The notes beneath the pieces are model-generated. The model ran no database searches and was not told where the DNA came from. It saw only the letters and a list, made by a program, of their open reading frames with translations. A DNA stretch of 64,000 nt from contig DDAM01000066.1 in assembly GCA_002332905.1 (NCBI GenBank), positions 1 to 64,000 on the forward strand, read 5' to 3'. Positions 1 to 7,996 of this stretch are shown in pieces (the stretch's first letter is position 1; each line of letters begins with the position of its first letter). The position numbers and the translations under genes are program-made. The DNA is from Firmicutes bacterium UBA2058 (lineage in GTDB: Bacteria; Bacillota; Clostridia; Tissierellales; Sedimentibacteraceae).

Positions 1-39
1 TCTAAGAAATATCAATTAATTATTTCTCTCCTACTCTAT

Positions 40-62
40 CCCTTGTCGAAATTTGACGCACT
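40..62. promoter_or_regulatory. Spo0A-box-like inverted repeat upstream of the Tad-like operon
   Basis: The segment TTGTCGAAATTTGACG contains TGTCGAA (44-50), which matches the core of the Spo0A box, and forms an imperfect dyad (GTCGAAATTTGAC). It lies about 40 bases upstream of a plausible sigma-A promoter. That Spo0A or a related response regulator binds here is an inference from the short motif alone; a 7-mer can occur by chance. Confidence 0.3.
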
Positions 63-79
63 AAAAAAATTGTAATATA

Positions 80-108
80 TTGAATAATAATGTAAAATGT
101 TGTAAAAT
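80..108 (+). promoter_or_regulatory. Candidate sigma-A promoter of the Tad-like operon
   Basis: TTGAAT (80-85) and TAAAAT (103-108) are separated by 17 bases, with TG directly before the -10 hexamer. An 8-mer TGTAAAAT is repeated here (91-98 and 101-108). The first gene of the operon starts 76 bases downstream and no closer promoter is obvious. The region is very AT-rich, so chance matches are likely. Confidence 0.4.
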
Positions 109-183
109 ATTATTATATATAAAAGACGGGGGAAAATTTAAGGAAAGAGGATATTGGGCTTTTCTTTTAAATTATAAGGTTAT

Positions 184-1719
184 ATGAGAGAATATAAACT
201 TTTATTTTGCTTTGCCAATAATATTGAAGCTGTTATTTCTAGTCTAGAAAACTATAGCCATGATAAAGACTATACATTTCAAATTGAGCATATTACCGAT
301 TACTCTAGCTTAATTTCATATGAAAGATTATATATGTTTGATTGTATTATCATACAGGAATTTTTTAGTGCAGAAAATCCGATTACAGTTGATTATTTGT
401 GCAATTTTTTGGTGTTTGAAAATTTAAGAATTATTTGTATCTTTGATGAGTCAAAGAGAAAAAATTATAGTGAACAATTATATAAAAAAGGTTTGTATAA
501 TTGTTTTTTTGGTGAAGATGCAATCAATCTTTCTATTGAAAAGTTAGCTAGCATAATAATAAAAGGCAGGAGCTTTATAGAAGCTAGGAATTATTATAAT
601 ATAAATAATCATGATGAGGAAAATATAAATATTAATAAAATTACTATAAACAAAATTATTGAGTTAACTAAATTGTACGAAGATGATGAAGAACTGCTTG
701 CAGATGAATTTAATAATATGGCAGAAAATTTTAATGATTTTGAAATTAGAGTGTTAATAGCGCAGTTGCCATCTAAAACTATTGAAAAGCTTTTATGTAT
801 CCCAAGATTTTACTTGCAGTATCAAAGAATTAAAGAAAATTTATTAGATTATGATAAGCAAAAAAAGTTTATTTCATTAGACAAAAATAGTATAGATGAA
901 ATAAAACTTATTCCAGTAAATTCAAAAAATATTGGAGTAGTAAATTTATCACAAGGTGCTGGTGCGACCTTTTTTACCATGAATTTTTCTAAGGCTATGT
1001 CTGAATTTATGAAGGTTTCAGTTATTGAGCTACCTACTATGCAGCCATATATGTATTACTATCTTGGCTTAAATGCGTTATGTGGCGAGAATTTAATTGA
1101 TTTTACATCATATGCACATATAATAAACGAAAATAAATCACCGCAAGGCAATTATTATGTTCATGGTAAAAATAACAGTATTTATTGGATAATTATTGAT
1201 GCTACTAGATATCAAATCGATAATTGGGACGCAACTAAAATGATGAGACTTTTATATATGCCAAAATCATCATCTCTAAATATTGTAGATTTAGGGGACA
1301 AGCTTTTTGAGCCTTATATTATAAATATAATAGAACAGTTTTATATGATTTTAGTAGTGATAGATCCTATGATACCTAATGTTTTAAATAGCTTTGAATA
1401 TTTGGAGAAAATAAAATCATTACAAGAAGAAAAGGGAATTCATATTGAATATATAGTTAACAAATACAGTAATGGCATAGATAATAATGATTTACTTAGA
1501 TTTTTAAATGTTAAACCAATAGCATATATACCCTATATCAATTCTAAATATATTTATAAGGCTGTTTATGAAGCCGATATCCCGTGTAATATTTCTGATG
1601 TAAAAAATGAATTATATCCAGCCTTTAATAAACTTTTAAAAATAATAGTGCCAAAAGAAATTTATGAACAAAAAACTTTTAAAAATAAAAAATTAAAAAA
1701 CAAGCTAAAAAATATGTAG
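184..1719 (+). CDS. CpaE/TadZ-like protein with degenerate P-loop
   Basis: A 511-residue cytoplasmic protein heading the Tad-like operon. The first ~130 residues look like a receiver-type alpha/beta fold and a helical linker follows. From about residue 245 a MinD/ParA-like domain begins with a strand (IGVVNLS) leading into QGAGATFF. In MinD/CpaE relatives this loop reads GGxGK/T/A-T; here no lysine is present, so classical ATP hydrolysis is doubtful. TadZ/CpaE proteins normally place the pilus machine at a cell site. The role as localiser or scaffold is inferred from gene order and domain layout. The start is the ATG after TTATAAGGTTAT, with only a weak ribosome-binding site. Confidence 0.6.
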   Translation: MREYKLLFCFANNIEAVISSLENYSHDKDYTFQIEHITDYSSLISYERLYMFDCIIIQEFFSAENPITVDYLCNFLVFENLRIICIFDESKRKNYSEQLYKKGLYNCFFGEDAINLSIEKLASIIIKGRSFIEARNYYNINNHDEENININKITINKIIELTKLYEDDEELLADEFNNMAENFNDFEIRVLIAQLPSKTIEKLLCIPRFYLQYQRIKENLLDYDKQKKFISLDKNSIDEIKLIPVNSKNIGVVNLSQGAGATFFTMNFSKAMSEFMKVSVIELPTMQPYMYYYLGLNALCGENLIDFTSYAHIINENKSPQGNYYVHGKNNSIYWIIIDATRYQIDNWDATKMMRLLYMPKSSSLNIVDLGDKLFEPYIINIIEQFYMILVVIDPMIPNVLNSFEYLEKIKSLQEEKGIHIEYIVNKYSNGIDNNDLLRFLNVKPIAYIPYINSKYIYKAVYEADIPCNISDVKNELYPAFNKLLKIIVPKEIYEQKTFKNKKLKNKLKNM

Positions 1720-1726
1720 GGGGAAA

Positions 1727-1816
1727 AGAGTGAAGATAAAACATTCTTCACTCTATGGAAAAATAAAAAAACGATTTTTCATCAAATTTATAAGCCGTTA
1801 AGTGGCGTAATGGAGG
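1727..1816 (+). promoter_or_regulatory. Intercistronic double hairpin before the CpaB-like gene
   Basis: Two RNA hairpins lie between the first two genes. The first has a perfect 10-bp stem (AGAGTGAAGA at 1727-1736 pairing with TCTTCACTCT at 1745-1754) and is almost repeated at 7957-7984. The second (about 1793-1808, GCCG/TGGC) merges into GGCGTAATGGAGG, which supplies the Shine-Dalgarno of the next gene. There is no U-run, so these are more likely processing or translation-control elements than terminators; that is inference. Confidence 0.55.
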
Positions 1817-1822
1817 AAGTAC

Positions 1823-2494
1823 ATGAAAAAATTTTATAAGAAAAATAAAAAGTTAATGGGAATATTCTTTTTATTTTTAGCAGTAGCATTTTTTATATTT
1901 TGGGAGTTTGTGGGAAGAAGTGAATTCTTATATGAAAGTGTAGTTGTTCTTAAAGAAGATGTACAAAAGGGGACTTTAATAACAGATGATATGCTAAATA
2001 TAATAAAGATTGATGTTAACAATCATATAAAAAATTCTATTAATAAAAAGAGTGAAATAATAGGTTTTGAAGCAAAACACTACATACCGGCTAAAACACA
2101 ACTAGTGGGAGAATTTTTTGACTCACCAGAGTTTGTTTTAGATAATGATGAAAAAATCATGAAGTTACCTAACGAGTGGATTCATTCTTATCCAGAAACT
2201 TTAAGAAGAAAAGATAAAGTTTACTTGTACGCAATAAAAAGCAACACTGACAATCCTGAAAATCAAATAGTAAAAGCTAAGGATAATAAATCGGAAGAAA
2301 AATTATATGTTTTCAATACTACTGTAGCTTATGTAAAAGACAATACAAATAGAGAGGTTGAGAGTTTGGATATTGACAGACTTGTGGGTTCATCTACTAT
2401 AAGTGTCATAGAAGTAGTTATAACAGATAAAGAATTTGAAATGCTAAAGGAATATTCAAGTAATGGATATACCTTTGCACTTTTATATAAATAG
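1823..2494 (+). CDS. CpaB/RcpC-like SAF-domain protein
   Basis: A 223-residue protein with one N-terminal membrane helix (about residues 12-28) and then a SAF-like segment (VVVLKEDVQKGTLITDDML), the hallmark of CpaB/RcpC/FlgA-type proteins. A later part carries an RcpC-like beta region. In Tad systems CpaB acts in the envelope next to the secretion channel. A monoderm has no outer-membrane secretin, so here it probably spans membrane and wall. Preceded by ATGGAGG and followed after 11 bases by the next gene, so it is co-transcribed. Family assignment is fairly secure; function is inferred. Confidence 0.65.
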   Translation: MKKFYKKNKKLMGIFFLFLAVAFFIFWEFVGRSEFLYESVVVLKEDVQKGTLITDDMLNIIKIDVNNHIKNSINKKSEIIGFEAKHYIPAKTQLVGEFFDSPEFVLDNDEKIMKLPNEWIHSYPETLRRKDKVYLYAIKSNTDNPENQIVKAKDNKSEEKLYVFNTTVAYVKDNTNREVESLDIDRLVGSSTISVIEVVITDKEFEMLKEYSSNGYTFALLYK

Positions 2495-2505
2495 GGGGAG
2501 CATAT

Positions 2506-3639
2506 ATGAAGTTAAATATAATAAGCAATGATTTTGAACTTATTAACAAACTAAAAGAAATCAGCGCTTTAAATGTAAAATCTATTGATGAAGAAGAATT
2601 AAGTGACAACGACGGAGATATTTTAGTTGTAAGCAATAAAATCATAAGCTTAAATAAGCTACTATCATTAAAAGCTAACGATACTATATGCTTTTATTTA
2701 TCAAGTCAGGATGACACTTTAACTATAGAGAAAATTGATTCAAGTATATTAGAGCTTAAAAAAATATATATTGTACCTCCAAAAAGAACAATTATTCAAA
2801 TTCAAGAAATAATTTTAAATAAAATATTTAAAACCAATAATAAAAATAATGTATTTACTTTTTTTGGTACTGATAGCAAGGTTGGCACAACAAGTATAGC
2901 TCAATCAGTAGCACATAATTTATCTAAAAGACATAAAAATAAATCTGTTCTTATGCTGTTTTTAGATGGACAAACTGGATTTGATTGGATTGATTCCACA
3001 ACTAATAAAAGCTGCTTATCAGATATAAAAGTAGCATTAAAAAATAACTTTTTAACAGTATCAAGCTTAAAGGAAAACTGTTATCAGTATGCTCCAAATT
3101 TTTTTATGTTAAAAGGAGAAATTTCTTTAGAGGAAAATGTATATTACCACCAAAATGATATTAATTCATTGATAAATTTGTGCAAGGATAATTTTGATTT
3201 CGTAATAATTGATGCCGGAAATACAATGAATCTATCCTTAAGAATGACATACAGCGCTTTAATAAATTCAGATAATAGAATTTTAATAACTGATCAGATG
3301 CCTAAATCCTATGAAATGTTCATAAAAGGAAAAAATCAGGTATTAGAATATTTAAAAATCAGTGATTTTAAATTTTTAATACTAAATAAATATATACAAA
3401 ATAGTGTACTACCTAAAAAAGATGAGCTAGCTGATAAATATCAATTACCTATAATTGGTGTTTTGCCATATCTTGATTTTTACTACCAAGCAGCAATTGA
3501 AAAAAACATTTCAATGTTTGAGACAGAAAAAAATTACAAAAATGTAATACTTACTATAGTAAGATATATCGAGAAAAAATGTGGTTTAGAAATAAGTGAG
3601 CTAAATAAGAAGAGATTTTTAAGCTTTATTGGAAGGTAG
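2506..3639 (+). CDS. CpaE-like MinD/ParA-family ATPase
   Basis: A 377-residue protein with an N-terminal receiver-like region (about 1-105) and a MinD/ParA-like domain starting at VFTFFGTDSKVGTTSIAQ (about residues 116-133). This deviant Walker A has a lysine before VGTT but lacks the GKT lysine, as in several TadZ/CpaE proteins. FDFVIIDAG (about residue 235) fits Walker B. It is the second CpaE-like protein of the operon and much closer to the family than the first. It probably binds nucleotide and helps position the secretion ATPase. Ten bases separate it from the next gene. Confidence 0.65.
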   Translation: MKLNIISNDFELINKLKEISALNVKSIDEEELSDNDGDILVVSNKIISLNKLLSLKANDTICFYLSSQDDTLTIEKIDSSILELKKIYIVPPKRTIIQIQEIILNKIFKTNNKNNVFTFFGTDSKVGTTSIAQSVAHNLSKRHKNKSVLMLFLDGQTGFDWIDSTTNKSCLSDIKVALKNNFLTVSSLKENCYQYAPNFFMLKGEISLEENVYYHQNDINSLINLCKDNFDFVIIDAGNTMNLSLRMTYSALINSDNRILITDQMPKSYEMFIKGKNQVLEYLKISDFKFLILNKYIQNSVLPKKDELADKYQLPIIGVLPYLDFYYQAAIEKNISMFETEKNYKNVILTIVRYIEKKCGLEISELNKKRFLSFIGR

Positions 3640-3648
3640 GTAAAATAT

Positions 3649-5109
3649 ATGGAAAGTATTAAGGATTCATACAAACAGCCATATTATTTAAGAGATTTAT
3701 TAAATGAAAAAACATGTGAGCATAAAATTAATAAAATTTATACATCCTTATACACAAAAAAAGAAAAGGATAAATTTATGATTTTATGTCAAGAGGTACT
3801 AAATCATTTTAATAATTTAAAAATAGGTGTAGATGATTTAGAAAGGCAAAAAAAAGCAATAATAGGGTACACTGAAGAGGTTAATTACTATAAGGATAAG
3901 ATAGAAGAATATTTAAAAACTAACAATTTGTTAAATGAAGAATTTCCTGGTTGGTATTTTAATTTGCCAGATGCCGTATTTCATGAAATATGGGGATTAG
4001 CAGGTATAGCACAGTGGTACAATGGTGTAACTGAAGAGCTTAAAAATTCATCAACTGCTAAAATTATTGGAGATAAAATATTTTTTATGATTAATGGCAA
4101 GATGACTTTGATGCCGCAAACCATAAACTCTGAACGACGTGAGCAACTAAGAAGAGCACTTTTATCAAATGATTTTAGAGTTAGACTTGATAATGATGTT
4201 CCGGATATTGAAATGGTAACCGGAGAAAGAATAAAAATATTTGGCGAAAATGTTACAAGAAAAAATTCTGACACTATAATATTTCGTAAGTTTCCTGTAA
4301 AGGATTATACATTTGAAAAACAAATTGAGTTAGGTACTTATCCGCATGATATACTAAAATTTTGCCAAGCTACAGCTAAGATTGGATATAATATGGTGTT
4401 TACAGGAGCTGTAAGAACAAGTAAGACTACTCAGCTTAGCACTTGGCTTAATTATGAAAGTAATTTTGAAGAAGGGTTGATTGTTGAAACAAGACCTGAA
4501 GTTCCAATTGAACAAATTCTATCTAATGCTCCTATTATATCACTTGTTGCAGATACCGAAGAAAAACTAGCAAGAATTAGATCATCAATAATGAGAAGTG
4601 ATGCGGATTATGTAATTATGGCTGAAGCTAGAGATGCCTACGCCTATGATATAGGTCTAAAAAGTGCAAGCGTTGGAACAAGAAGATGTAAGATGACTGC
4701 CCATATTAACACACCTCATGACTTTCCTTACGAATTTGCAAAAGAAATAACCAGAGCCTTTGGCGGAGACATTCAGCATGAGGCAATAAGTGTTGCAAAA
4801 GCATTTACGATGAGCCTGCATTTTATAAACTATCCACAACATAAAGCGAAGAAAAGGCTTGAAGGAATATATGTTTTTGAATACAACCCGTATACCTATG
4901 AAATTTTTATACATACACTTTGCAAATACAATGTTTTGGATGATAGCTGGAGCTATAATTATTGTATAACAAAGGATATGGAGAATATCGGCATAGAACA
5001 AAACTACGAAGCATTTAAAACTATGTGCAATGAATTGAAAAAACTAGAAGTGCTATATCCTATGAGCGACGAGTACTCTAAGCCGCTTAAGCCGTTTTAT
5101 AGCAGGTAG
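3649..5109 (+). CDS. CpaF/TadA-like secretion ATPase with altered Walker A
   Basis: A 486-residue type II/IV secretion-superfamily ATPase. The N-terminal ~200 residues are a helical domain plus an N2-like domain; the motor follows. The P-loop reads GAVRTSKTT (Gly253-Lys259-Thr260), with serine in place of the second glycine of GxxxxGK[ST]. Walker B (YVIMAEARDAYA) and the His-box-like TAHINTPHD are present, so it may still be active. In Tad machines this hexamer powers pilin polymerisation with TadB/TadC, and those two follow directly. The length is near the family norm. Catalytic competence is uncertain because of the substitution. Confidence 0.7.
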   Translation: MESIKDSYKQPYYLRDLLNEKTCEHKINKIYTSLYTKKEKDKFMILCQEVLNHFNNLKIGVDDLERQKKAIIGYTEEVNYYKDKIEEYLKTNNLLNEEFPGWYFNLPDAVFHEIWGLAGIAQWYNGVTEELKNSSTAKIIGDKIFFMINGKMTLMPQTINSERREQLRRALLSNDFRVRLDNDVPDIEMVTGERIKIFGENVTRKNSDTIIFRKFPVKDYTFEKQIELGTYPHDILKFCQATAKIGYNMVFTGAVRTSKTTQLSTWLNYESNFEEGLIVETRPEVPIEQILSNAPIISLVADTEEKLARIRSSIMRSDADYVIMAEARDAYAYDIGLKSASVGTRRCKMTAHINTPHDFPYEFAKEITRAFGGDIQHEAISVAKAFTMSLHFINYPQHKAKKRLEGIYVFEYNPYTYEIFIHTLCKYNVLDDSWSYNYCITKDMENIGIEQNYEAFKTMCNELKKLEVLYPMSDEYSKPLKPFYSR

Positions 5110-5111
5110 GA

Positions 5112-5135
5112 AGCGTGAAATGCTCTGTTTCACGC
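5112..5135 (+). promoter_or_regulatory. Intercistronic hairpin before the TadB-like gene
   Basis: GCGTGAAA and TTTCACGC form an 8-bp stem with a 7-base loop directly after the CpaF-like stop codon. CACTGGAGG (Shine-Dalgarno) follows before the next ATG at 5161. There is no U-run. Position and design match the hairpins at 1727 and 7957, suggesting a shared way of setting expression ratios inside this operon. Confidence 0.5.
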
Positions 5136-5160
5136 ATGAAAAAATGCACTGGAGGTTAAA

Positions 5161-6123
5161 ATGTCTAAAATAATTTTTATAGTTAATATAATAATATATT
5201 TTTCAATATTATTTTCAATTTATTTAATTTTTCAAAAATCTATAGAAAATAGCTTAAAGTCATTTATGAGATATTTGCACAGAAAAAGGAAAAAAACAGC
5301 TATGTACGAATATTTTAAAAAGATATTTTTTTCTATAACTGACATATATGATGATAGGGAAATTGAATCTAAAGTTTATAATTTCTACTTCAAAACAATA
5401 TTTATATTTGTTTCATTTTTTATAGTAATATTTAGATATAATATTGTAATGTATGACTTAATAAGAGCATTTGTAATATCCTTTATCCCATCATTTATAC
5501 TTGCACTTGTTCCATTTATTATGCTTTTAGTTAAGCTTTATAACACTCAACGTGAAGGAAGCTATGAAGCTACAATTGTAATAACTGAGCTGTTAAATCA
5601 ATATAGAATACATAACGATAATATACAAGAAGCTATAGATGCTACAATTGTAAATTTAGACGAAAGTATCTTATGTAGGAGATATTTAATTAGATTATCA
5701 ATGAGGATTAAGGAGTATAAAACAGATGATGAATTGATAAAAATACTAGATGAATTTACATTTAGCGTAAACACAAATTGGATTAGGATGCTTTCAGATT
5801 CTATATTTTTCGCTACTTCAAATAAATTAAATATTACTCTTAGTTTAAATGGCATCATAGATCAACTAGTTATAATCAATGAAACTCAAAGCGTTGGTAA
5901 AAGGTTGAACAATGAAGGATTTGCAATGGGTAAATATTTAGCACCTATTTTATATATTTGTATGATAATCATAAGTATTAAAATGTTTGGAATAACATTA
6001 AATGATTACTTGTATAATCAATTTACAGGTCAAGGCATTAAGTACTTCATACTAATTGTATTTTTATTTGTTTTATGTTATCTATGCGAATATTTTTATA
6101 ATAGAAGGAAGTTTGATTTCTAG
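5161..6123 (+). CDS. TadB-like inner-membrane platform protein
   Basis: A 320-residue protein with an N-terminal helix (about 4-24), a cytoplasmic stretch, a helical pair (about 77-125), a cytoplasmic T2SSF-like helical domain (about 125-245) and two C-terminal helices (about 262-310). This is the topology of TadB/TadC, the platform proteins that connect the motor ATPase with the growing fibre. Sequence similarity is loose; the call relies on topology, position right after the CpaF-like ATPase, and a partner of the same design 12 bases downstream. Confidence 0.55.
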   Translation: MSKIIFIVNIIIYFSILFSIYLIFQKSIENSLKSFMRYLHRKRKKTAMYEYFKKIFFSITDIYDDREIESKVYNFYFKTIFIFVSFFIVIFRYNIVMYDLIRAFVISFIPSFILALVPFIMLLVKLYNTQREGSYEATIVITELLNQYRIHNDNIQEAIDATIVNLDESILCRRYLIRLSMRIKEYKTDDELIKILDEFTFSVNTNWIRMLSDSIFFATSNKLNITLSLNGIIDQLVIINETQSVGKRLNNEGFAMGKYLAPILYICMIIISIKMFGITLNDYLYNQFTGQGIKYFILIVFLFVLCYLCEYFYNRRKFDF

Positions 6124-6135
6124 GAGGTGTTATAA

Positions 6136-7026
6136 TTGTTGAAATTTCAATTTGAACCTTATTCTGTATTAGCCGTTATTATATTTACAACGCTTTTTTA
6201 TACTGGTATAAATTTATTGTTTTTTCAAGGCTTAAACAGAAGTAAAAAATCTAGCAGATTTGTATTAATTAATTTAAAAAATGATTTCAACAGGATGCTA
6301 TACAATGACAAAATAGAACAAGAGTTTATTGACTCTGGCTTTAAAATATCTTTTGTAAATCACTATAAAAGATATCAACTAGGAAGATATACAATTTTTT
6401 TAATCATACTGTTTATATTAATATTGAAAGCTTTCAATTCTACAATTTCAATATCTACAATTTTTATTATATGTTTGATATTCTTTGCTACTAGTCCGAA
6501 AATAAAGTTGGGTAAACATTGGACTTTATTTGGACATGCTATGAGATTTTTTAACGACGAATTTAAGAAAAAACAAGATGTAGAACTATCTAGTATTATT
6601 ATACAGCTACAAAATATTGCTATATCACAAAGAGATGAACCTACTACACTGTCACATATGCTTTCTAGAGTGGTTAGATTTGCTAAGTATACAAAGATAG
6701 CTTTCATAAAAATGATTTCATATCTTGACCAAGGTAGGGAGGAACAGGCTAGAAACGCGTTTATAAGTGAAATTGATACAAGCCTTGGCAAAGACTTGGC
6801 ATATATATTAATTGAGCTAGACCGAATTGAGCCATCAAAGGTTATAAATCAACTTAAGCTATTGGAGGATAGGGTAAGAAAGGAAAACTTAGCTCATAAA
6901 AACAATACAGAAGAATTTTATTCTAATATAATGTATATAGTTCCGACTGCATTATGTTTTATTATACTTTTAAATTTTTTAATGATTGTTTTAAACTTAG
7001 TTACATCAAATACTATTGCTTTTTAA
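6136..7026 (+). CDS. TadC-like inner-membrane platform protein
   Basis: A 296-residue membrane protein: N-terminal helix (about 8-28), a pair of helices (about 83-125), a charged cytoplasmic helical domain (about 135-255) and a C-terminal helix (about 268-290). This is the typical TadC arrangement and it follows the TadB-like gene. The start is a TTG at 6136, or 6139, placed 8 bases after AGGAGG; no ATG lies at a useful distance. It would form the membrane platform with the TadB-like protein. Assignment by topology and context. Confidence 0.55.
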   Translation: MLKFQFEPYSVLAVIIFTTLFYTGINLLFFQGLNRSKKSSRFVLINLKNDFNRMLYNDKIEQEFIDSGFKISFVNHYKRYQLGRYTIFLIILFILILKAFNSTISISTIFIICLIFFATSPKIKLGKHWTLFGHAMRFFNDEFKKKQDVELSSIIIQLQNIAISQRDEPTTLSHMLSRVVRFAKYTKIAFIKMISYLDQGREEQARNAFISEIDTSLGKDLAYILIELDRIEPSKVINQLKLLEDRVRKENLAHKNNTEEFYSNIMYIVPTALCFIILLNFLMIVLNLVTSNTIAF

Positions 7027-7113
7027 ACATTCTAAAAATGTATTTCTAGAATGTTGGAATTAATATAAAAAAATAAAAGGAGGAAGTGGATTATATAATC
7101 TACAAAAGGGGAA

Positions 7114-7275
7114 ATGAAAAAAATTATAATAATTTTAGGAACAATAATTTTGGGAGTTTATATTGTATCAACTTTAATTTTGGGCGGTACCGGAAGCTTA
7201 AAATCTAGTGCTGCTGAAATAAATAGTAAAGGTGTAAATGCAATTGATACAATGTTGGATAACATAAAACCATAA
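7114..7275 (+). CDS. Small membrane peptide, twin 1 (pilin-like candidate)
   Basis: A 53-residue ORF: short basic start (MKK), hydrophobic helix (about residues 4-25, IIIILGTIILGVYIVSTLIL), then a polar tail rich in Ser, Ala and Asn. It follows the TadC-like gene, preceded by AAAGGGGAA. Size and layout resemble Flp-type pilins, but no clear prepilin cleavage site (G followed by EY/EF) is visible and no peptidase gene is nearby. The next ORF is a shorter paralogue with a very similar helix. A role as the polymerised subunit or a small membrane cofactor is inferred from place and size only. Confidence 0.5.
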   Translation: MKKIIIILGTIILGVYIVSTLILGGTGSLKSSAAEINSKGVNAIDTMLDNIKP

Positions 7276-7287
7276 GGATAGTAATAT

Positions 7288-7434
7288 ATGAAAAAAATAA
7301 TTATTATACTCGGGTGCATATTGTTAGGCTGCTACATATTCACACTATTATTAGGTGATCAGTCGACAAGTCTTAGAAATATGCAACGTAAGGTTATGGA
7401 AGTGGAGATTCAAAGCTATCATTCCTCACCATAA
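7288..7434 (+). CDS. Small membrane peptide, twin 2
   Basis: A 48-residue ORF starting 12 bases after the stop of its twin. The N-terminus MKKIIIILGCILLGCYIF aligns with MKKIIIILGTIILGVYIV of the first, so the pair arose by duplication. Two cysteines lie in the hydrophobic segment; the tail differs and carries charged residues (RNMQRKVMEVE). The spacer GGATAGTAATAT gives a weak ribosome-binding site. Function is unknown; it may be a pilin-like or assembly peptide of the Tad-like machine. Confidence 0.45.
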   Translation: MKKIIIILGCILLGCYIFTLLLGDQSTSLRNMQRKVMEVEIQSYHSSP

Positions 7435-7460
7435 AATTATTGTAAAAGGGGGAAGCAAAA

Positions 7461-7523
7461 GAGGTTGTTACAAAATGAATTTTATAAATTATACAGTTTA
7501 CTTGTTTATTTTGCAACAACCTC
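7461..7523 (+). promoter_or_regulatory. Long inverted repeat between the twin peptides and the TadE-like gene
   Basis: Arms GAGGTTGTTACAAAAT (7461-7476) and ATTTTGCAACAACCTC (7508-7523) pair over 16 bases with one G-U, around a 31-base AT-rich loop. No U-run follows, so it is not a standard terminator, but it could attenuate or protect the upstream message and so raise the level of the small peptides. The arm sequence GGTTGTTGCAAAAT recurs in the palindrome at 57892-57929. Confidence 0.5.
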
Positions 7524-7534
7524 ATGATTAAACT

Positions 7535-7963
7535 ATGAAGCAATTAATTGTACTTAGCGCAATATTTTTACTGTTAGCTGCAATAATATTACAGATACCA
7601 TTAGAAATGATTAATTATGAAAGAAAGCACGCAATTATGTTTTATGTTAATAACGCCAAAGAAATGGCAAAACAAGAGGGATTTTACACAGATGAAATAT
7701 TAAACGATTTAAAAGTTAACATTGCTAAGAAGATGAATATTAAAAATGTTAATGAGATAATTATAGGTGATGAAACCACTAAAACACCAAAATATAGACC
7801 AGATAAATTTGATAATAGAGAAACAATTTATTTAAAAGTATCAGTACCCTTTAAAAACATATTAGCAACACCAGGATTTTACGGAATAAGTGATAGTGAA
7901 AATAGGGGATACTTTATAATTGAGGAAATTACAACCTCTGAAAAACTAAGGAGTAAAGAGTGA
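7535..7963 (+). CDS. TadE-like pseudopilin-type protein
   Basis: A 142-residue protein with a single N-terminal membrane helix (about residues 3-23) that continues into an amphipathic helix, then a beta-rich exported domain. Such minor pilin-like proteins (TadE/TadF) follow tadC in Tad loci, as here. There is no clear prepilin cleavage glycine. It starts after an inverted repeat with no strong ribosome-binding site (AACT before the ATG), and its stop codon lies inside the next hairpin (7957-7984). Family call is by context and topology. Confidence 0.45.
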   Translation: MKQLIVLSAIFLLLAAIILQIPLEMINYERKHAIMFYVNNAKEMAKQEGFYTDEILNDLKVNIAKKMNIKNVNEIIIGDETTKTPKYRPDKFDNRETIYLKVSVPFKNILATPGFYGISDSENRGYFIIEEITTSEKLRSKE

Positions 7964-7984
7964 AGAAAAAACACTCTTCACTCT
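7957..7984 (+). promoter_or_regulatory. Intercistronic hairpin overlapping a stop codon
   Basis: A perfect 10-bp stem (AGAGTGAAGA with TCTTCACTCT) and an 8-base loop. The stop codon TGA (7961-7963) of the upstream gene lies in the left arm; TATGGAGG right after the hairpin supplies the next Shine-Dalgarno. It is nearly identical over 28 bases to the hairpin at 1727-1754. A terminating ribosome would melt this stem, so it could couple translation of the two genes. Confidence 0.55.
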
Positions 7985-7996
7985 ATGGAGGTAATA

